A DNA stretch of 64,000 bases from Zestomonas insulae (GTDB lineage: Bacteria > Pseudomonadota > Gammaproteobacteria > Pseudomonadales > Pseudomonadaceae), in assembly GCF_016901015.1 (NCBI RefSeq), contig NZ_JAFEUP010000001.1, positions 1,140,182 to 1,204,181 of the forward strand. The letters run 5' to 3'. A program made the translations under genes and the position numbers. The notes beneath the pieces were generated by a model that saw only the letters and a program-made list of their open reading frames with translations, ran no database searches and had not been told where the DNA came from. Position 1 is the first letter of the stretch; every line of letters starts with the position of its first letter. Positions 1-8,547 of the stretch are shown here, in pieces.

Positions 1-123
1 GCCTGCTGGACCCTCAACAGCAGCGGCGAAATCGAAGAGCTGTGCACCATGTTCGACATGGAAAGCTTCCGCGCCCAGCTCGGCATGGACAGCCGGCCCT
101 ACGCGGAAATCGCCCTGCCCTAG
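1..123 (+). CDS. C-terminal fragment of an unidentified protein (possibly SnoaL/NTF2-like)
   Basis: The first forward frame is open from base 1 to a TAG at 121-123, giving the last 40 residues of a protein that starts outside the window. The tail contains a CWTLNSSGEIEEL stretch followed by FDMESFRAQLGM. A phrase of the type 'G-x-I-x-E...FDM...QLG' is typical of the last strand and helix of SnoaL/NTF2-like proteins, but the piece is too short to be sure. It converges on the minus-strand SDR gene with only 10 bases between the stops. Confidence 0.5.
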   Translation, partial: ACWTLNSSGEIEELCTMFDMESFRAQLGMDSRPYAEIALP

Positions 124-133
124 CGGCGCCGCC

Positions 134-1117
134 TCACAGATACCGGTTGTCGCGGAACCAGCGAATGGCCCGCTGCAGCGTGTCCTCCAGCGGCGTGTCG
201 GCAACGAAGCCCAGTTCCTCGCGGGCCTTGTGGCCATCGAGGAACTGCCCGCCGGCCATCACCGCGATCGCCGTGTCGCTGAGCTTCGGCGGCGTGCCGG
301 CCAGCGCGTAGCGCCAGCGCCCGAGGTCGGCGAACAGGCGCGCCAGTGCCAGGGGCAACGGCCGTGGCGCCGGCACACCAAGCAGCTCGGCGAGCCGGCG
401 GGTCAGCGCGCTCATTTCGACGTTATGCCCGGTGAGCAGGTAACGCTCGCCGATTCGGCCCTTCTCCAGCGCCAGCAGCAGCCCACGCCCGGCGTCCGCG
501 GCGTCGATCAGGTTGCGCCGCCCGTCGACATAACGGTGCATCTCGCCACTGGCGATCGCGGTGATCAGCCGCCCGGTGCTCGGCCCGACATCGAACTCGC
601 CAAGGGTCATGCCGGGAATCCCGATCACCACCGGCAGCCCGCTGCGCGCCTGCTCGCGGGCCTGCTCGTCGAGCGCCCACTTGCACAGCAGGTAGGGGTT
701 CTTCCACTGCGGCATGCCTTCGTAGAACAGCCCCTCGTGGCCGGGCAGGCCCTGCGGGTGGCGCGGCAGGGAGATCGCCGCACCGACGTAGAGGATGCGC
801 GGCAGCCGCGCCGCCAGGCACGCCGCGTAGAAATGGTTGCTCTGGTTCAGCGCACTGGACACGTCGTCCTGCCAGCGCCGCGGCCGCGTCGGATAGTAGC
901 CGGCGCAGAAGATCACCCCGTCCAGGCCACGCAGCGCCTGGGTCAGGGTGGTGTGATCGAGCAGTTCGGCGGCGCGGCATTCCGGCTCGAGGTAGGCCAG
1001 CCGCTCGATCCGCGACGAGGGGCGATGAATCAGCACCAGCTGGTGGCCGGCTGCGTGGACCGCGCGCGCCGCATGGTGGCCGAGCAGGCCGGTGCCCCCG
1101 AGTACGGCAATCTTCAC
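134..1117 (-). CDS. NAD(P)-dependent epimerase/dehydratase (extended SDR)
   Basis: A protein of 327 residues that begins with a GTG codon preceded by a perfect AAGGAGG ribosome binding site, which fixes the start. The N-terminus has the Rossmann signature GGTGLLG (residues 8-14) and the middle has a Y-x-x-x-K active-site motif (YLLCK). Extended SDRs with this layout resemble dihydroflavonol reductases and sugar-nucleotide epimerases and act on small cytosolic substrates with NAD(P)H. The substrate cannot be told from sequence. It is followed after 69 bases on the same strand by the upstream M48 protease gene, so the two may be co-transcribed, but their functions are not obviously linked. Confidence 0.85.
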   Translation of the reverse strand: MKIAVLGGTGLLGHHAARAVHAAGHQLVLIHRPSSRIERLAYLEPECRAAELLDHTTLTQALRGLDGVIFCAGYYPTRPRRWQDDVSSALNQSNHFYAACLAARLPRILYVGAAISLPRHPQGLPGHEGLFYEGMPQWKNPYLLCKWALDEQAREQARSGLPVVIGIPGMTLGEFDVGPSTGRLITAIASGEMHRYVDGRRNLIDAADAGRGLLLALEKGRIGERYLLTGHNVEMSALTRRLAELLGVPAPRPLPLALARLFADLGRWRYALAGTPPKLSDTAIAVMAGGQFLDGHKAREELGFVADTPLEDTLQRAIRWFRDNRYL

Positions 1118-1186
1118 AACGCCTCCTTGTCATGGAAGAACATCGGCGGACAGTCTAGGACGCGGCTTTCGGCGACACCAGCCGAA

Positions 1187-2002
1187 TCACTTGCGGGCTT
1201 GTTCGTAGAGCGGCATGACCTTGGGAATCGCCGCCTGCAGGTTAGCCATGCGCGTGCTGTCCGACGGGTGAGTGCTGAGCAGTTCCGGTGGCGCACTGCC
1301 GCCGGCCTGGCCCATCTTCTGCCACAGGGTCAGCGCGGCGTTGGGGTTGTAGCCGGCGCGCGCCGACAGTTCCAGGCCGATCAGGTCGGCCTCGTTCTCG
1401 TTGCCGCGGCTGTTCGGCAGGGTCAGGCTGTACTCCACCACCTGATTGGCCAAGTCGGCGCCACCCTGGCCGATGCCGAGCAGCGCGCTGCCGATGCCCA
1501 CACCCATCTGCTGCGCATAGGCCCGTGACATCGCCTCGCGGCCATGCTCGCGCAGGGCGTGGGCGATTTCGTGGCCCATCACCGCAGCGAGCTCGTCGTC
1601 GGTGAGCTTGAGCTTATCGATCAGGCCGCTGTAGACGATGATCTTGCCGCCCGGGCCGCAGTTGGCGTTGACCTCGTCGCTGTCCACCAGGTTGACCTGC
1701 CAGTCCCACTGCGCGGCATCCGGACGGAAGATCGGCGCCTGGGCGATCAGCCGCTGCGCCACGGTGTTGACCCGCTTGGCGTTGCTGCTGCTCTTGTCCA
1801 GCTGGCCCTTGCTCGACGCCTCACTGAGCGTCTGCTGGTAGGACTGCGCATACATCTGGTTGACCTGCTCGGTCGACAGCATGCTGAACATGTACTGCTT
1901 GCGCTCGACGCCCACTGCGCCGCCACTGGTAGTGTTGACGGCCTGGCATCCCGCCAGCAGCACAGCGGCGGTCAGTCCGCCGAGACGAAACAACGAGATC
2001 AT
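1187..2002 (-). CDS. M48-family metalloprotease lipoprotein (LoiP/YcaL-like)
   Basis: A protein of 271 residues with a lipoprotein signal peptide: hydrophobic start, then a lipobox ending LLAGC at about residue 19. The zinc-protease motif HEIAH (HExxH) is followed by an ENEADLIGLE helix that supplies the third ligand. This is the layout of M48 proteases such as LoiP and YcaL of E. coli, which sit in the periplasm on the outer membrane and degrade misfolded envelope proteins. A periplasmic quality-control role is therefore likely. The start is the ATG at 2002, which places the lipobox at the normal distance. It is divergent from the chemoreceptor gene. Confidence 0.88.
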   Translation of the reverse strand: MISLFRLGGLTAAVLLAGCQAVNTTSGGAVGVERKQYMFSMLSTEQVNQMYAQSYQQTLSEASSKGQLDKSSSNAKRVNTVAQRLIAQAPIFRPDAAQWDWQVNLVDSDEVNANCGPGGKIIVYSGLIDKLKLTDDELAAVMGHEIAHALREHGREAMSRAYAQQMGVGIGSALLGIGQGGADLANQVVEYSLTLPNSRGNENEADLIGLELSARAGYNPNAALTLWQKMGQAGGSAPPELLSTHPSDSTRMANLQAAIPKVMPLYEQARK

Positions 2003-2102
2003 GGTGCCTCTCCTGATAGAACTCTTTCACGTGCGTGGAGGGCGACCGCTGGGACGCCCGTATCAATAGACCAACGGCATGCCGATTTGCACCCGTGACG
2101 CT

Positions 2103-2129
2103 GAAGATTTTTTGCCGGTCTGCCGATAA
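2103..2129 (+). promoter_or_regulatory. Sigma-28 (FliA)-type promoter for the chemoreceptor gene
   Basis: The -10 element GCCGATAA (2122-2129) is a perfect match to the flagellar sigma-28 consensus. It is preceded, after exactly 11 bases, by GAAGATTT (2103-2110), which matches 5 of 8 positions of TAAAGTTT. It lies 40 bases before the chemoreceptor ATG at 2170. This is sequence evidence only. Confidence 0.65.
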
Positions 2130-2169
2130 GCGAGAACCAGTATCGTCTTCACGCGTGGGGAGTGCCCGC

Positions 2170-4305
2170 ATGAAACTCAAATCGATCCAATTTTCCGTCG
2201 CCGCTCTCGCCGGCGCCAGTGTCCTCGCCGTCGTCGCCGCGCTGGTGCTGTATTCGCTGTTCGCCGGCGCGCGCACCCAGGCGCTGGTCCAGGAGCGCAC
2301 CCAGGACCTGCTCGGCCAGGTGATCAAGGAACGCCTCGCCGCCCTGGCCCGCGCCCAGGTCGGCGAGATCCAGCGCGAGCTGGAATACCCGATGACCCTA
2401 GCCGCGCAACTGGCGCAGGCCAACGTGCTGCTCGGCCAGACCGACGCCAATGGCGCCCTGCAACTGGCAGCCAGCCGCGGCGAAATCTCCAACCTGCTGC
2501 AGCAGACCCTGGCGGCCAACAGCAAGCTGCTGGATGCCTATGTGGCCTGGGAGCCGAACGCCTTCGCCGGCACTGACGCCGATCACATCGGCCAGCCCGG
2601 CCATGACGCGCAGGGCCGCTTCATGCCCTGGTGGCATCGCAATGACGCCGGCACGCCGGTGGTCGAACCGCTTGGCGAGACCCTGGAAAGCGAGAAGCTG
2701 CTGCCCACCGGGGTGCGAGAAGGCGAGTACTACCTGTGCCCGAAACAGCAGAAGCGCAATTGCGTGATCGACCCAGCGCCCTACGAGCTGAACGGCAAGA
2801 TGACCCTGCTGGCCTCGTTCAACGCGCCGATCCTGGTCGACGGCCAGTTCAAGGGCACCGCCGGTGCCGACCTGTCGCTCGACTTCATCCAGCGCCTGCT
2901 GGTCGGCGCCGACCAGAAGCTGTATGACGGCGCCGGCGAGATGGCGCTGATCTCCGCCAACGGTCGCCTGGTCGCCTACACCAAGGACGCCAGCAAGCTC
3001 GGCGAGCCGGCCAGCCAGATCCTCGACGAGAACGAGGTGAAGAACCTCAAGCAATTGGCCGCCGACCAGGTCAAGTACGACATCGACCACGACCACGGCC
3101 ACATCGAGCTGTACCTGCCGTTCCAGGTCGCCGGCAGCGACACGCGCTGGACGCTGATGCTGCAACTGCCGGAAGCAGCAGTGTTCGGTGACCTGCAGAA
3201 ACTCCAGGGCGAGCTCGCCGCCCAGCGTCAGGCCGACGTGGCCGGCATGGCCCTGGTCGGCCTGCTGATCGCCGCACTCGGCCTGGCAGTGGTCTGGCTG
3301 GTCGGCCACGGCATCGCCCGCCCACTGAAGCAGATGGTCGCCATGCTCGACGACATCGCCCAGGGCGAAGGCGACCTGACCCGCCGCCTGCACAGCGACC
3401 GCGCCGACGAGCTGGGCTCGATCGCCACCGGCTTCAACAGTTTCCTCGGCAAGCTGCAGAGCATGATCGGCCAGGTGGTCGCCTCGGTGCAGAAGGTCAG
3501 CGATTCCTCCGAGCACACCGCGGACATCGCCATTCGCACCAACCAGGGCGTGCAGAAGCAGCTGGCGGAGATCGAACTGGTCGCCACCGCGGTGCACGAG
3601 ATGACCGCCACCGCCCAGGACGTGGCGCGCAACGCGAGCATGGCCGCCGAGGCCGCCAGCCACGCCGACCAGGCCGCCAACCACGGCAAGCGCACCGTAC
3701 AGGGCACCGCCCAGGCGATCAGCGCGCTGGCCGGCGAGATCGGCCGCGCGGTCGGCGTGGTGCAGACCCTGGCCAAGGACAGCGAGAACATCAACGCCAT
3801 CCTGGTCGCCATTCGCGGCATCGCCGAACAGACCAACCTGCTGGCGCTCAACGCCGCCATCGAAGCGGCGCGCGCCGGCGAGCAGGGTCGCGGCTTCGCG
3901 GTGGTGGCCGACGAGGTGCGCAACCTGGCGCAGAAGACCCAGCAGGCCACCGAAGAAATCCAGACCATGATCCAGCAACTGCAGAACGGCACGCGCGAAG
4001 TGGTCAAGGTCATGGAGGACAGCCAGAGCAAGACCGACAACAGCGTGCAGCAAGCCACCGAGGCGGCCCATGCACTGGAGTCGATCACCCAGGCGGTGTC
4101 GGTGATCAACGACATGAACACCCAGATCGCCAGCGCCGCCGAGCAGCAGAGCGCGGTGGCCGAGGACCTCAACCGCAACGTGGTGACCATTGGCCAGGTC
4201 GCCAACCAGGTCGCCAGTGGCGCCAACGAAGCCAGCGACGCCAGCGCCGAGCTGACCAAGCTGGCCGAGCAGCAGCGCCGCCTGATCAACCAGTTCCGCG
4301 TCTAA
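2170..4305 (+). CDS. Methyl-accepting chemotaxis protein with double-Cache-type sensor
   Basis: A chemoreceptor of 711 residues. It has an N-terminal membrane helix (about 8-32), a large periplasmic sensor (about 40-355, size and pattern of a dCache domain), a second membrane helix (about 358-380), a HAMP domain and a cytoplasmic signalling hairpin. The hairpin tip motif [19 protein letters not shown] lies near residues 550-575. It senses a small ligand and controls the CheA kinase. The frame is open 45 codons further upstream, but the ATG at 2170 is chosen because a GGGGAG site precedes it, the membrane helix then starts at once, and a sigma-28-like promoter lies inside the upstream extension. 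There is no CheR-binding pentapeptide at the C-terminus. The ligand cannot be deduced. Confidence 0.93.
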   Translation: MKLKSIQFSVAALAGASVLAVVAALVLYSLFAGARTQALVQERTQDLLGQVIKERLAALARAQVGEIQRELEYPMTLAAQLAQANVLLGQTDANGALQLAASRGEISNLLQQTLAANSKLLDAYVAWEPNAFAGTDADHIGQPGHDAQGRFMPWWHRNDAGTPVVEPLGETLESEKLLPTGVREGEYYLCPKQQKRNCVIDPAPYELNGKMTLLASFNAPILVDGQFKGTAGADLSLDFIQRLLVGADQKLYDGAGEMALISANGRLVAYTKDASKLGEPASQILDENEVKNLKQLAADQVKYDIDHDHGHIELYLPFQVAGSDTRWTLMLQLPEAAVFGDLQKLQGELAAQRQADVAGMALVGLLIAALGLAVVWLVGHGIARPLKQMVAMLDDIAQGEGDLTRRLHSDRADELGSIATGFNSFLGKLQSMIGQVVASVQKVSDSSEHTADIAIRTNQGVQKQLAEIELVATAVHEMTATAQDVARNASMAAEAASHADQAANHGKRTVQGTAQAISALAGEIGRAVGVVQTLAKDSENINAILVAIRGIAEQTNLLALNAAIEAARAGEQGRGFAVVADEVRNLAQKTQQATEEIQTMIQQLQNGTREVVKVMEDSQSKTDNSVQQATEAAHALESITQAVSVINDMNTQIASAAEQQSAVAEDLNRNVVTIGQVANQVASGANEASDASAELTKLAEQQRRLINQFRV

Positions 4306-4326
4306 CCAGGCGCCGGGCTAGCGTAG

Positions 4327-4350
4327 GACGCCCGCCCTCAGGCGGGCGTC
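4327..4350. terminator. Hairpin between convergent chemoreceptor and SRAP genes
   Basis: A 10-bp perfect inverted repeat (GACGCCCGCC / GGCGGGCGTC) with a 4-base loop lies just past the chemoreceptor stop and includes the stop of the SRAP gene. It has no T-tract, so termination is plausible but not certain. Confidence 0.4.
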
Positions 4351-4955
4351 AGGCATTCCGGGGCATCCAGCGCCGGATCGTTGACCAGCGTGGCCAGCGG
4401 ACGTTCGCGCAGCGGTGGCGCGCTGCCGGCGAGCAGTCCCTGCAGAGTGTCCAGCGGGGTGTCGGGCGCCAGCCAGACGGCCTGCGCCGCCTCATCGAGG
4501 ATCAGCGGACGGCGCTGGTTGGCCACCGGCTGGGTGATCAGCGCGACGCTCAGGTAGCGCACGTCGCCCACCGGGTACTCCTCCCACAACGCAGCGAAAT
4601 GCACCAGCGAGCCTTCGCCGGTCATCCAGTACGGCCGTTTGCGCTGCGTACCGCGCCACTCGTAGAAGCCGTTGGCCGGCAGCAGGCCGCGGCGCAGGCG
4701 CAGCGGCTCACGAAACATCGGCTGTTCGGCGAGGGTCTCGGCGCGCGCCTGCGCCGGGGTCTTGGTGAGATCGGTGAGCCAGGCCGGGGTCAGCCCCCAG
4801 CGCGCGCGGTCGGCGCGCAGTTCGCCATCCACAGCGCGCAGCAGCAGAACCTGGCTGTGCGGGGCGATGTTCCAGCGCGGAGCCTGATCGGCGGGAAAAC
4901 CCGGCAGCGCCGCAAAGCTTGGCGACCAGCGGAACAGCGCATAACGTCCACACAT
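4338..4955 (-). CDS. SOS response-associated peptidase (SRAP, YedK/HMCES family)
   Basis: A protein of 205 residues that begins MCGRYALF. In this family the initiator Met is removed and Cys2 forms a thiazolidine bond with abasic sites in single-stranded DNA, shielding them from cleavage. The start at 4955 is chosen because Cys must be residue 2. A longer open frame upstream would bury it. Other family landmarks are RWNIAPHSQ (near residue 30), RWGLTPAWL, and PANGFYEWRG, which holds the conserved Glu. It ends against the chemoreceptor gene and follows two small genes on the same strand. Confidence 0.9.
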   Translation of the reverse strand: MCGRYALFRWSPSFAALPGFPADQAPRWNIAPHSQVLLLRAVDGELRADRARWGLTPAWLTDLTKTPAQARAETLAEQPMFREPLRLRRGLLPANGFYEWRGTQRKRPYWMTGEGSLVHFAALWEEYPVGDVRYLSVALITQPVANQRRPLILDEAAQAVWLAPDTPLDTLQGLLAGSAPPLRERPLATLVNDPALDAPECLTPA

Positions 4956-5019
4956 GGGGTATACAACCTGGTTCAGGCGCCCGCGAGCTGCCGAGGCAGG
5001 ACGGACGAAGGGAATGGGC

Positions 5020-5280
5020 TCAGCAGAGCAGCACGCCGGGGTAGCTGTCCGGCTCGTCGCCCGGCAGCGGCTGCGCGGCATTGTACTCGGCGATCAGCTC
5101 GCGCGCCTGGCTGGCCTGGTGGTTTTCCACCAGCAGGCCGAGCAGGCCATGCACCGGCACCTCGCCGATGGCGCCGAGCAGGTGGTTGCCGGTGAGGTGC
5201 GCCTCGATGCCTTCGCTGGCCAGCATGTTGCGCAACATCTCGGCCTCGATCAGGTCCTGCGGCTCGTAGATTCGCTGCAT
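5020..5280 (-). CDS. DUF2007-type small protein (putative signal-transducing protein)
   Basis: A protein of 86 residues starting MQRIYEPQDLIEAEMLRNML. This is the typical DUF2007 pattern: a short strand, then a helix with I-E-A-E-M-L-R-N-M-L, then G-I-x-A-x-L-x-G. The family resembles ferredoxin-like or PII-like folds and has no established function. The ATG at 5280 shares one base with the stop of the CPXCG gene (TGATG), so the two are translationally coupled. Confidence 0.75.
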   Translation of the reverse strand: MQRIYEPQDLIEAEMLRNMLASEGIEAHLTGNHLLGAIGEVPVHGLLGLLVENHQASQARELIAEYNAAQPLPGDEPDSYPGVLLC

Positions 5281-5462
5281 CAGTCGTTCTCCGTGCGCAC
5301 GTCCAGGGTCCAGCTCTCGCCGTCAGTGCGCAGGTCGAAAACGATCGGCCGGCAGCACACCGGGCAGTCCTCGATGTAGGTCTGGTCGCCCGCGGAGAGG
5401 TCGAGCGAGGCCTCGACCCACTCGCCGCAGTAGGGGCACTGATACTCCTGACCTTCCAGCAT
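5280..5462 (-). CDS. CPXCG motif-containing cysteine-rich protein
   Basis: A protein of 60 residues with the motif CPYCG at residues 9-13 and a second pair, CPVCC, at about 33-37. Four such cysteines are expected to bind one zinc. Proteins of this family are small, conserved in Pseudomonas and of unknown function. The gene opens a two-gene unit with the DUF2007 gene (TGATG overlap). Confidence 0.82.
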   Translation of the reverse strand: MLEGQEYQCPYCGEWVEASLDLSAGDQTYIEDCPVCCRPIVFDLRTDGESWTLDVRTEND

Positions 5463-5561
5463 CGCGGTCTCCCGATGTGACTTTGGCGTATACTCGCCGG
5501 TCTATTTTCGACCCCGCCGCACGCGGCTAGCTCCCTCTCCACCTCACCACTACAAGAGCAC

Positions 5562-6728
5562 ATGATGGGCGAATTCGACGCCATCCGACCCTACGCCGAC
5601 GCCGAGGTGCCCGCCGTGCTGGCGCGCCTGGCGGCGGACCCGGCCTTTCTCGAGATCATCACCCACTTCCGTTACCCGCGCCTGTCCGGCCCGCTCGGCA
5701 AACTGCTTAAACCACTTATAGCGCATCGGCTGCGCAGCGAATTCCGCGGCATCGATTCGGTGGCCAAGCTGCAGGACAAGGTCGAGCCCTACGTCGACAG
5801 CACCATCGAGCGTGCCACCGACGGCGTGACCTATTCCGGCGTCGAGCGACTGCAGGCCGGCAGCGCCTACCTGTTCCTCGCCAACCACCGCGATATCGTC
5901 ATGGACCCGGCGTTCGTCAACTACGCGGTGTACCACGCCGGCCTGCCGACCCCGCGCATCGCCATCGGCGACAACCTGCTGCAGAAGCCCTTCGTTGGCG
6001 ACCTGATGCGCCTCAACAAGAGCTTCATCGTGCACCGCTCGCTGAGCAACCGGCGCGAAAAACTGGCGGCGTTCCAGTTGCTGTCGGCGTACATCAGTCA
6101 TTCGGTGCGCAACGACCGCGAATCGGTGTGGATCGCCCAGGCCGAGGGCCGCGCCAAGGACGGTGACGACCGCACCGACTCGGCGATCCTCAAGATGTTC
6201 CACATGTGCCGCAAGGACGAGCCGTTCGCCGAGGTGATCCGCGATCTGCAGCTGACCCCGGTGTCGATCAGCTACGAGTACGACCCCTGCGATCAGGCCA
6301 AGGCCCGCGAGCTGTACATCCGCGCCAGCACCGGCAGCTACACCAAGTCGGCGGGCGAGGATGACCAGAGCATCGCGCTCGGCATCACCGGCTACAAAGG
6401 TCGCGTGCACGTGAGCTTCTGTCCGCCGATCGGCGAGCCGGCCAGCGATGCCAAGCAACTGGCCCAGGACGTCGACCAGCAGATTCTCGGCAGCTACCGG
6501 CTGTTCCCGGTGCACTACCTGGCCTACGCCCAGTGGGAGCAGCGCGACGCGGCGCTCAACGTGCCACAGGCCGAGCAGCTGTTCTCCGCCGAGGAACTGG
6601 CCACCGCGCGCCGCGAGTGGCAGCGCCGCCTGGACGCCTGCCCGGTCGAGCAGCGCCCCTACCTGATCCTGCAGTACGCCACGCCGGTGCGGAACCAGTA
6701 CCGCCTCAAGGCCGGCCTGGAGCTGTAG
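5562..6728 (+). CDS. PlsC-type 1-acylglycerol-3-phosphate acyltransferase family protein
   Basis: A protein of 388 residues with an acyltransferase core: block I reads LANHRDIVMDPAF (about residues 106-118) and block III-like text reads AEGRAKDG (about 194-201). Such enzymes transfer an acyl chain to a lysolipid at the inner membrane. Block I has the His and Asp separated by five residues, not the usual four of HX4D. Two ATG codons are adjacent (5562 and 5565); either could be used. There is no membrane helix at the N-terminus. The acceptor lipid is unknown. Confidence 0.82.
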   Translation: MMGEFDAIRPYADAEVPAVLARLAADPAFLEIITHFRYPRLSGPLGKLLKPLIAHRLRSEFRGIDSVAKLQDKVEPYVDSTIERATDGVTYSGVERLQAGSAYLFLANHRDIVMDPAFVNYAVYHAGLPTPRIAIGDNLLQKPFVGDLMRLNKSFIVHRSLSNRREKLAAFQLLSAYISHSVRNDRESVWIAQAEGRAKDGDDRTDSAILKMFHMCRKDEPFAEVIRDLQLTPVSISYEYDPCDQAKARELYIRASTGSYTKSAGEDDQSIALGITGYKGRVHVSFCPPIGEPASDAKQLAQDVDQQILGSYRLFPVHYLAYAQWEQRDAALNVPQAEQLFSAEELATARREWQRRLDACPVEQRPYLILQYATPVRNQYRLKAGLEL

Positions 6729-6747
6729 CGCGTTTCCGGCAGACAGC

Positions 6748-6775
6748 AAAACGGCGACCCGCGGGTCGCCGTTTT
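6748..6775 (+). terminator. Rho-independent terminator after the acyltransferase gene
   Basis: A 13-bp perfect stem (AAAACGGCGACCC / GGGTCGCCGTTTT) with a 2-base gap at its centre ends in a T-run. It probably works in both directions, since the next gene is convergent. Confidence 0.85.
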
Positions 6776-6796
6776 CGTTTGCGTCCTAGCGGCCGC

Positions 6797-7087
6797 TCAG
6801 AGCTGCGTGCTCAGCCAGGAAACCAGCAGCGCCGAGGCCAGACAGGCCCAGCCGAACACCACAAAGAAGCGGTTGATGCGCAGGGTGCGCTCGTCGAGCG
6901 GCAGGCTGTCGGCTTCCAGTTCGGCCAGCTGGGTTTCCGCCGCCAGACGCGCCAGGGCGCGGCGCTCGCGCAGGCGGGTGGCGAGCAGCAGCCAGCTTCC
7001 GGCCAGCGCGAAGAACAGCGCCAGACCGTTCACCACTTGGGCGGGATAGGTTTGCACGAGGGTCCACAGCACCTGCAGCGACATCAT
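6797..7087 (-). CDS. Small membrane protein, two transmembrane segments, unknown function
   Basis: About 96 residues with one hydrophobic helix near the N-terminus (GLALFFALAGSWLLLATRL) and one at the C-terminus (FFVVFGWACLASALLVSWL). These are joined by a charged, helical linker of about 35 residues that may form a coiled coil. TTG, ATG and ATG codons follow each other at 7090, 7087 and 7084. The GGAG site is best spaced for the ATG at 7084, so the start is uncertain by one or two codons. I do not recognise the family. Confidence 0.65.
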   Translation of the reverse strand: MMSLQVLWTLVQTYPAQVVNGLALFFALAGSWLLLATRLRERRALARLAAETQLAELEADSLPLDERTLRINRFFVVFGWACLASALLVSWLSTQL

Positions 7088-7293
7088 CAACTCCGCTCAG
7101 GGTAAAACGGCGAGTACCGCGCTACCACGACAAGACGAGAAAGGGATGGAAGGTTCCGGCGAAGCCGGCGGCGCGAAGTCTACCGAAGCACCGCGCGCCG
7201 GATGAGGCTTTCCGACGAATGCCAGGCCGCTGTCACGCCGGCGTCAACTGCGGCGGCGATGCTGCCCGCCCCTGCCCTTTGCCGGAGCGCGCC

Positions 7294-7500
7294 ATGCTGC
7301 ATGCCCACACCGTCGATCCGCTGTACCGCCTCGACCACAGCGACGAGCAACTCGCGCTGGTCGACGCCCTGACCTTCAACGCGCAGGACCGCGAGTGGCT
7401 GGTCTACTGCGCACTCGGCGACCACCCTTACCACGACGCACCGGACCGCGACTCGCGCACCGGCCTCGGCCGGCCGCTGCTCTACGGCGAAAGCGCCTGA
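7294..7500 (+). CDS. Small conserved-looking hypothetical protein (68 aa)
   Basis: The chosen ATG at 7294 has a GGAG site 6 bases upstream. The frame is open 25 codons further, but that part is Cys/Gly/Arg-rich and unconvincing. The protein is soluble, with many charged and aromatic residues (for example DREWLVYCALGDHPYHDAP), and has no known domain. It stands alone between two minus-strand genes. Confidence 0.55.
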   Translation: MLHAHTVDPLYRLDHSDEQLALVDALTFNAQDREWLVYCALGDHPYHDAPDRDSRTGLGRPLLYGESA

Positions 7501-7524
7501 ACCGGCGCGCCGTACGCCGGGCAG

Positions 7525-7549
7525 AAAAAAGCCCGGACTGGCCGGGCTT
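7525..7549 (-). terminator. Rho-independent terminator of the YajG-family gene
   Basis: Read on the minus strand, an 8-bp stem AAGCCCGG / CCGGGCTT with a 5-base loop is followed by a run of T. It lies 18 bases past the stop of the lipoprotein gene. Confidence 0.8.
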
Positions 7550-7566
7550 GATTCGCGAGGATCGTC

Positions 7567-8154
7567 TTACTGCTGCGCGAGCTTCTGCGCGATGGTCGGA
7601 TCCTTGAAGGTGCGGGTCAGCGCATCGCTAAGCACGTCGCTGACCAGCTTGGTGTTGGTCTGCTGGTTCGGCGCGCTGCCGAAGCGCTGGTTCAGCGAGG
7701 CGCCGTAGCGACCGCTGTAACGCCCACTGGCGTTCTGCACGTCGGCGCGGAACGACGCGCTGATGTCCGCCTCGGTGACGTAGGTGCTGTCCTTCGGCGA
7801 CTGGTATTTCAGCTCGGCCAGGGTGATGGTCAGCTGCGGCGCGTTGTAGGCGTTCGGCGTCGGGGTGAAGCCGAGCAGGCGCACCGCCGCTTCGGCCTGG
7901 GCCTGCAGCTTCGGCACGATGTCGGCGCTGGCGACGCTGATGTTGCTGGTCTCCGAGTACAGGCCGCCACGGGTGCCGAGCACCGGCGACGGACGGCCGT
8001 CGACCACGCGCACCACCACCGGCTGACCCTGGCCGACGGCGGTGAAGTTGTTGTTCAGCTTGGGTTGCGGGCTCAGTTGTTGCGGGCTGAGGGCGCAACC
8101 GCCCAGGGTCAGGCTGGTGACAGCGATCAAACCAAGCAACAGGCGATGCAGCAT
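7567..8154 (-). CDS. YajG-family lipoprotein
   Basis: A protein of about 195 residues with a lipoprotein signal: MLHRLLLGLIAVTSLTLGGC, lipobox Cys at residue 20. The mature part (PxPxLNxxxxxVGQGQPVVVRVVDxRPS) matches the YajG family of outer-membrane lipoproteins of unknown role. YajG in enterics lies beside ampG. The start at 8154 is preferred over the ATG two codons upstream because GGAG then lies 8 bases before it. No partner gene is evident here. Confidence 0.82.
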   Translation of the reverse strand: MLHRLLLGLIAVTSLTLGGCALSPQQLSPQPKLNNNFTAVGQGQPVVVRVVDGRPSPVLGTRGGLYSETSNISVASADIVPKLQAQAEAAVRLLGFTPTPNAYNAPQLTITLAELKYQSPKDSTYVTEADISASFRADVQNASGRYSGRYGASLNQRFGSAPNQQTNTKLVSDVLSDALTRTFKDPTIAQKLAQQ

Positions 8155-8328
8155 GTTCATCTCTCCGGACAGGGATGGGACGCGAAAAAAAGTGGCGGCA
8201 GTATAACCAGCCCGACCCGCCATCGTCAGGCTCTCTACTTCGACACGCCCCGTGCCATGCGGGTTCCTGTCACTCCGCTGTCATTTGGCCATGCGCTAAT
8301 GGCGGCGACTTCCCGCTACCGGTGCCCC

Positions 8329-8547
8329 ATGTCGATGCTCGCCCTGCTGTTCCAACGCCAACCGCTGCGCCACTTCGCCCTACTCGACGCGCAAGGTGTG
8401 TGCCGCGCCCTCCGCCAGGCGCACCGGGCGCCGAGCGAAGCAGGCTGGGTGGAAGTGCGCGCCTGTCGCCCGTCCTGGCTGCAACAGCCACTGCCCGCCG
8501 ATGCCCGTCTCGACGGCTGCGCGGGCACCCGCGACTTGGCCGCCTGA
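8329..8547 (+). CDS. Hypothetical small protein (72 aa)
   Basis: The frame reads MSMLALLFQRQPLRHFALLD and then a WVEV...SWLQQPLPADARL tail. That pattern looks like small Pseudomonas proteins I have seen annotated as hypothetical. There is no clear ribosome binding site, and a start at the second ATG (8335) is equally possible. It has no predicted membrane segment and no known domain. Confidence 0.5.
   Translation: MSMLALLFQRQPLRHFALLDAQGVCRALRQAHRAPSEAGWVEVRACRPSWLQQPLPADARLDGCAGTRDLAA

Noticed and set aside
2035..2169. Extended N-terminus of the chemoreceptor (45 codons)
   Set aside because: It covers the sigma-28-type promoter and would put a non-hydrophobic tail before the membrane helix. 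The ATG at 2170 has a ribosome binding site.
2398..4071. Open frame of 557 codons antisense to the chemoreceptor gene
   Set aside because: Same reason: a shadow of a gene with strong family motifs; no family resemblance in the translation.
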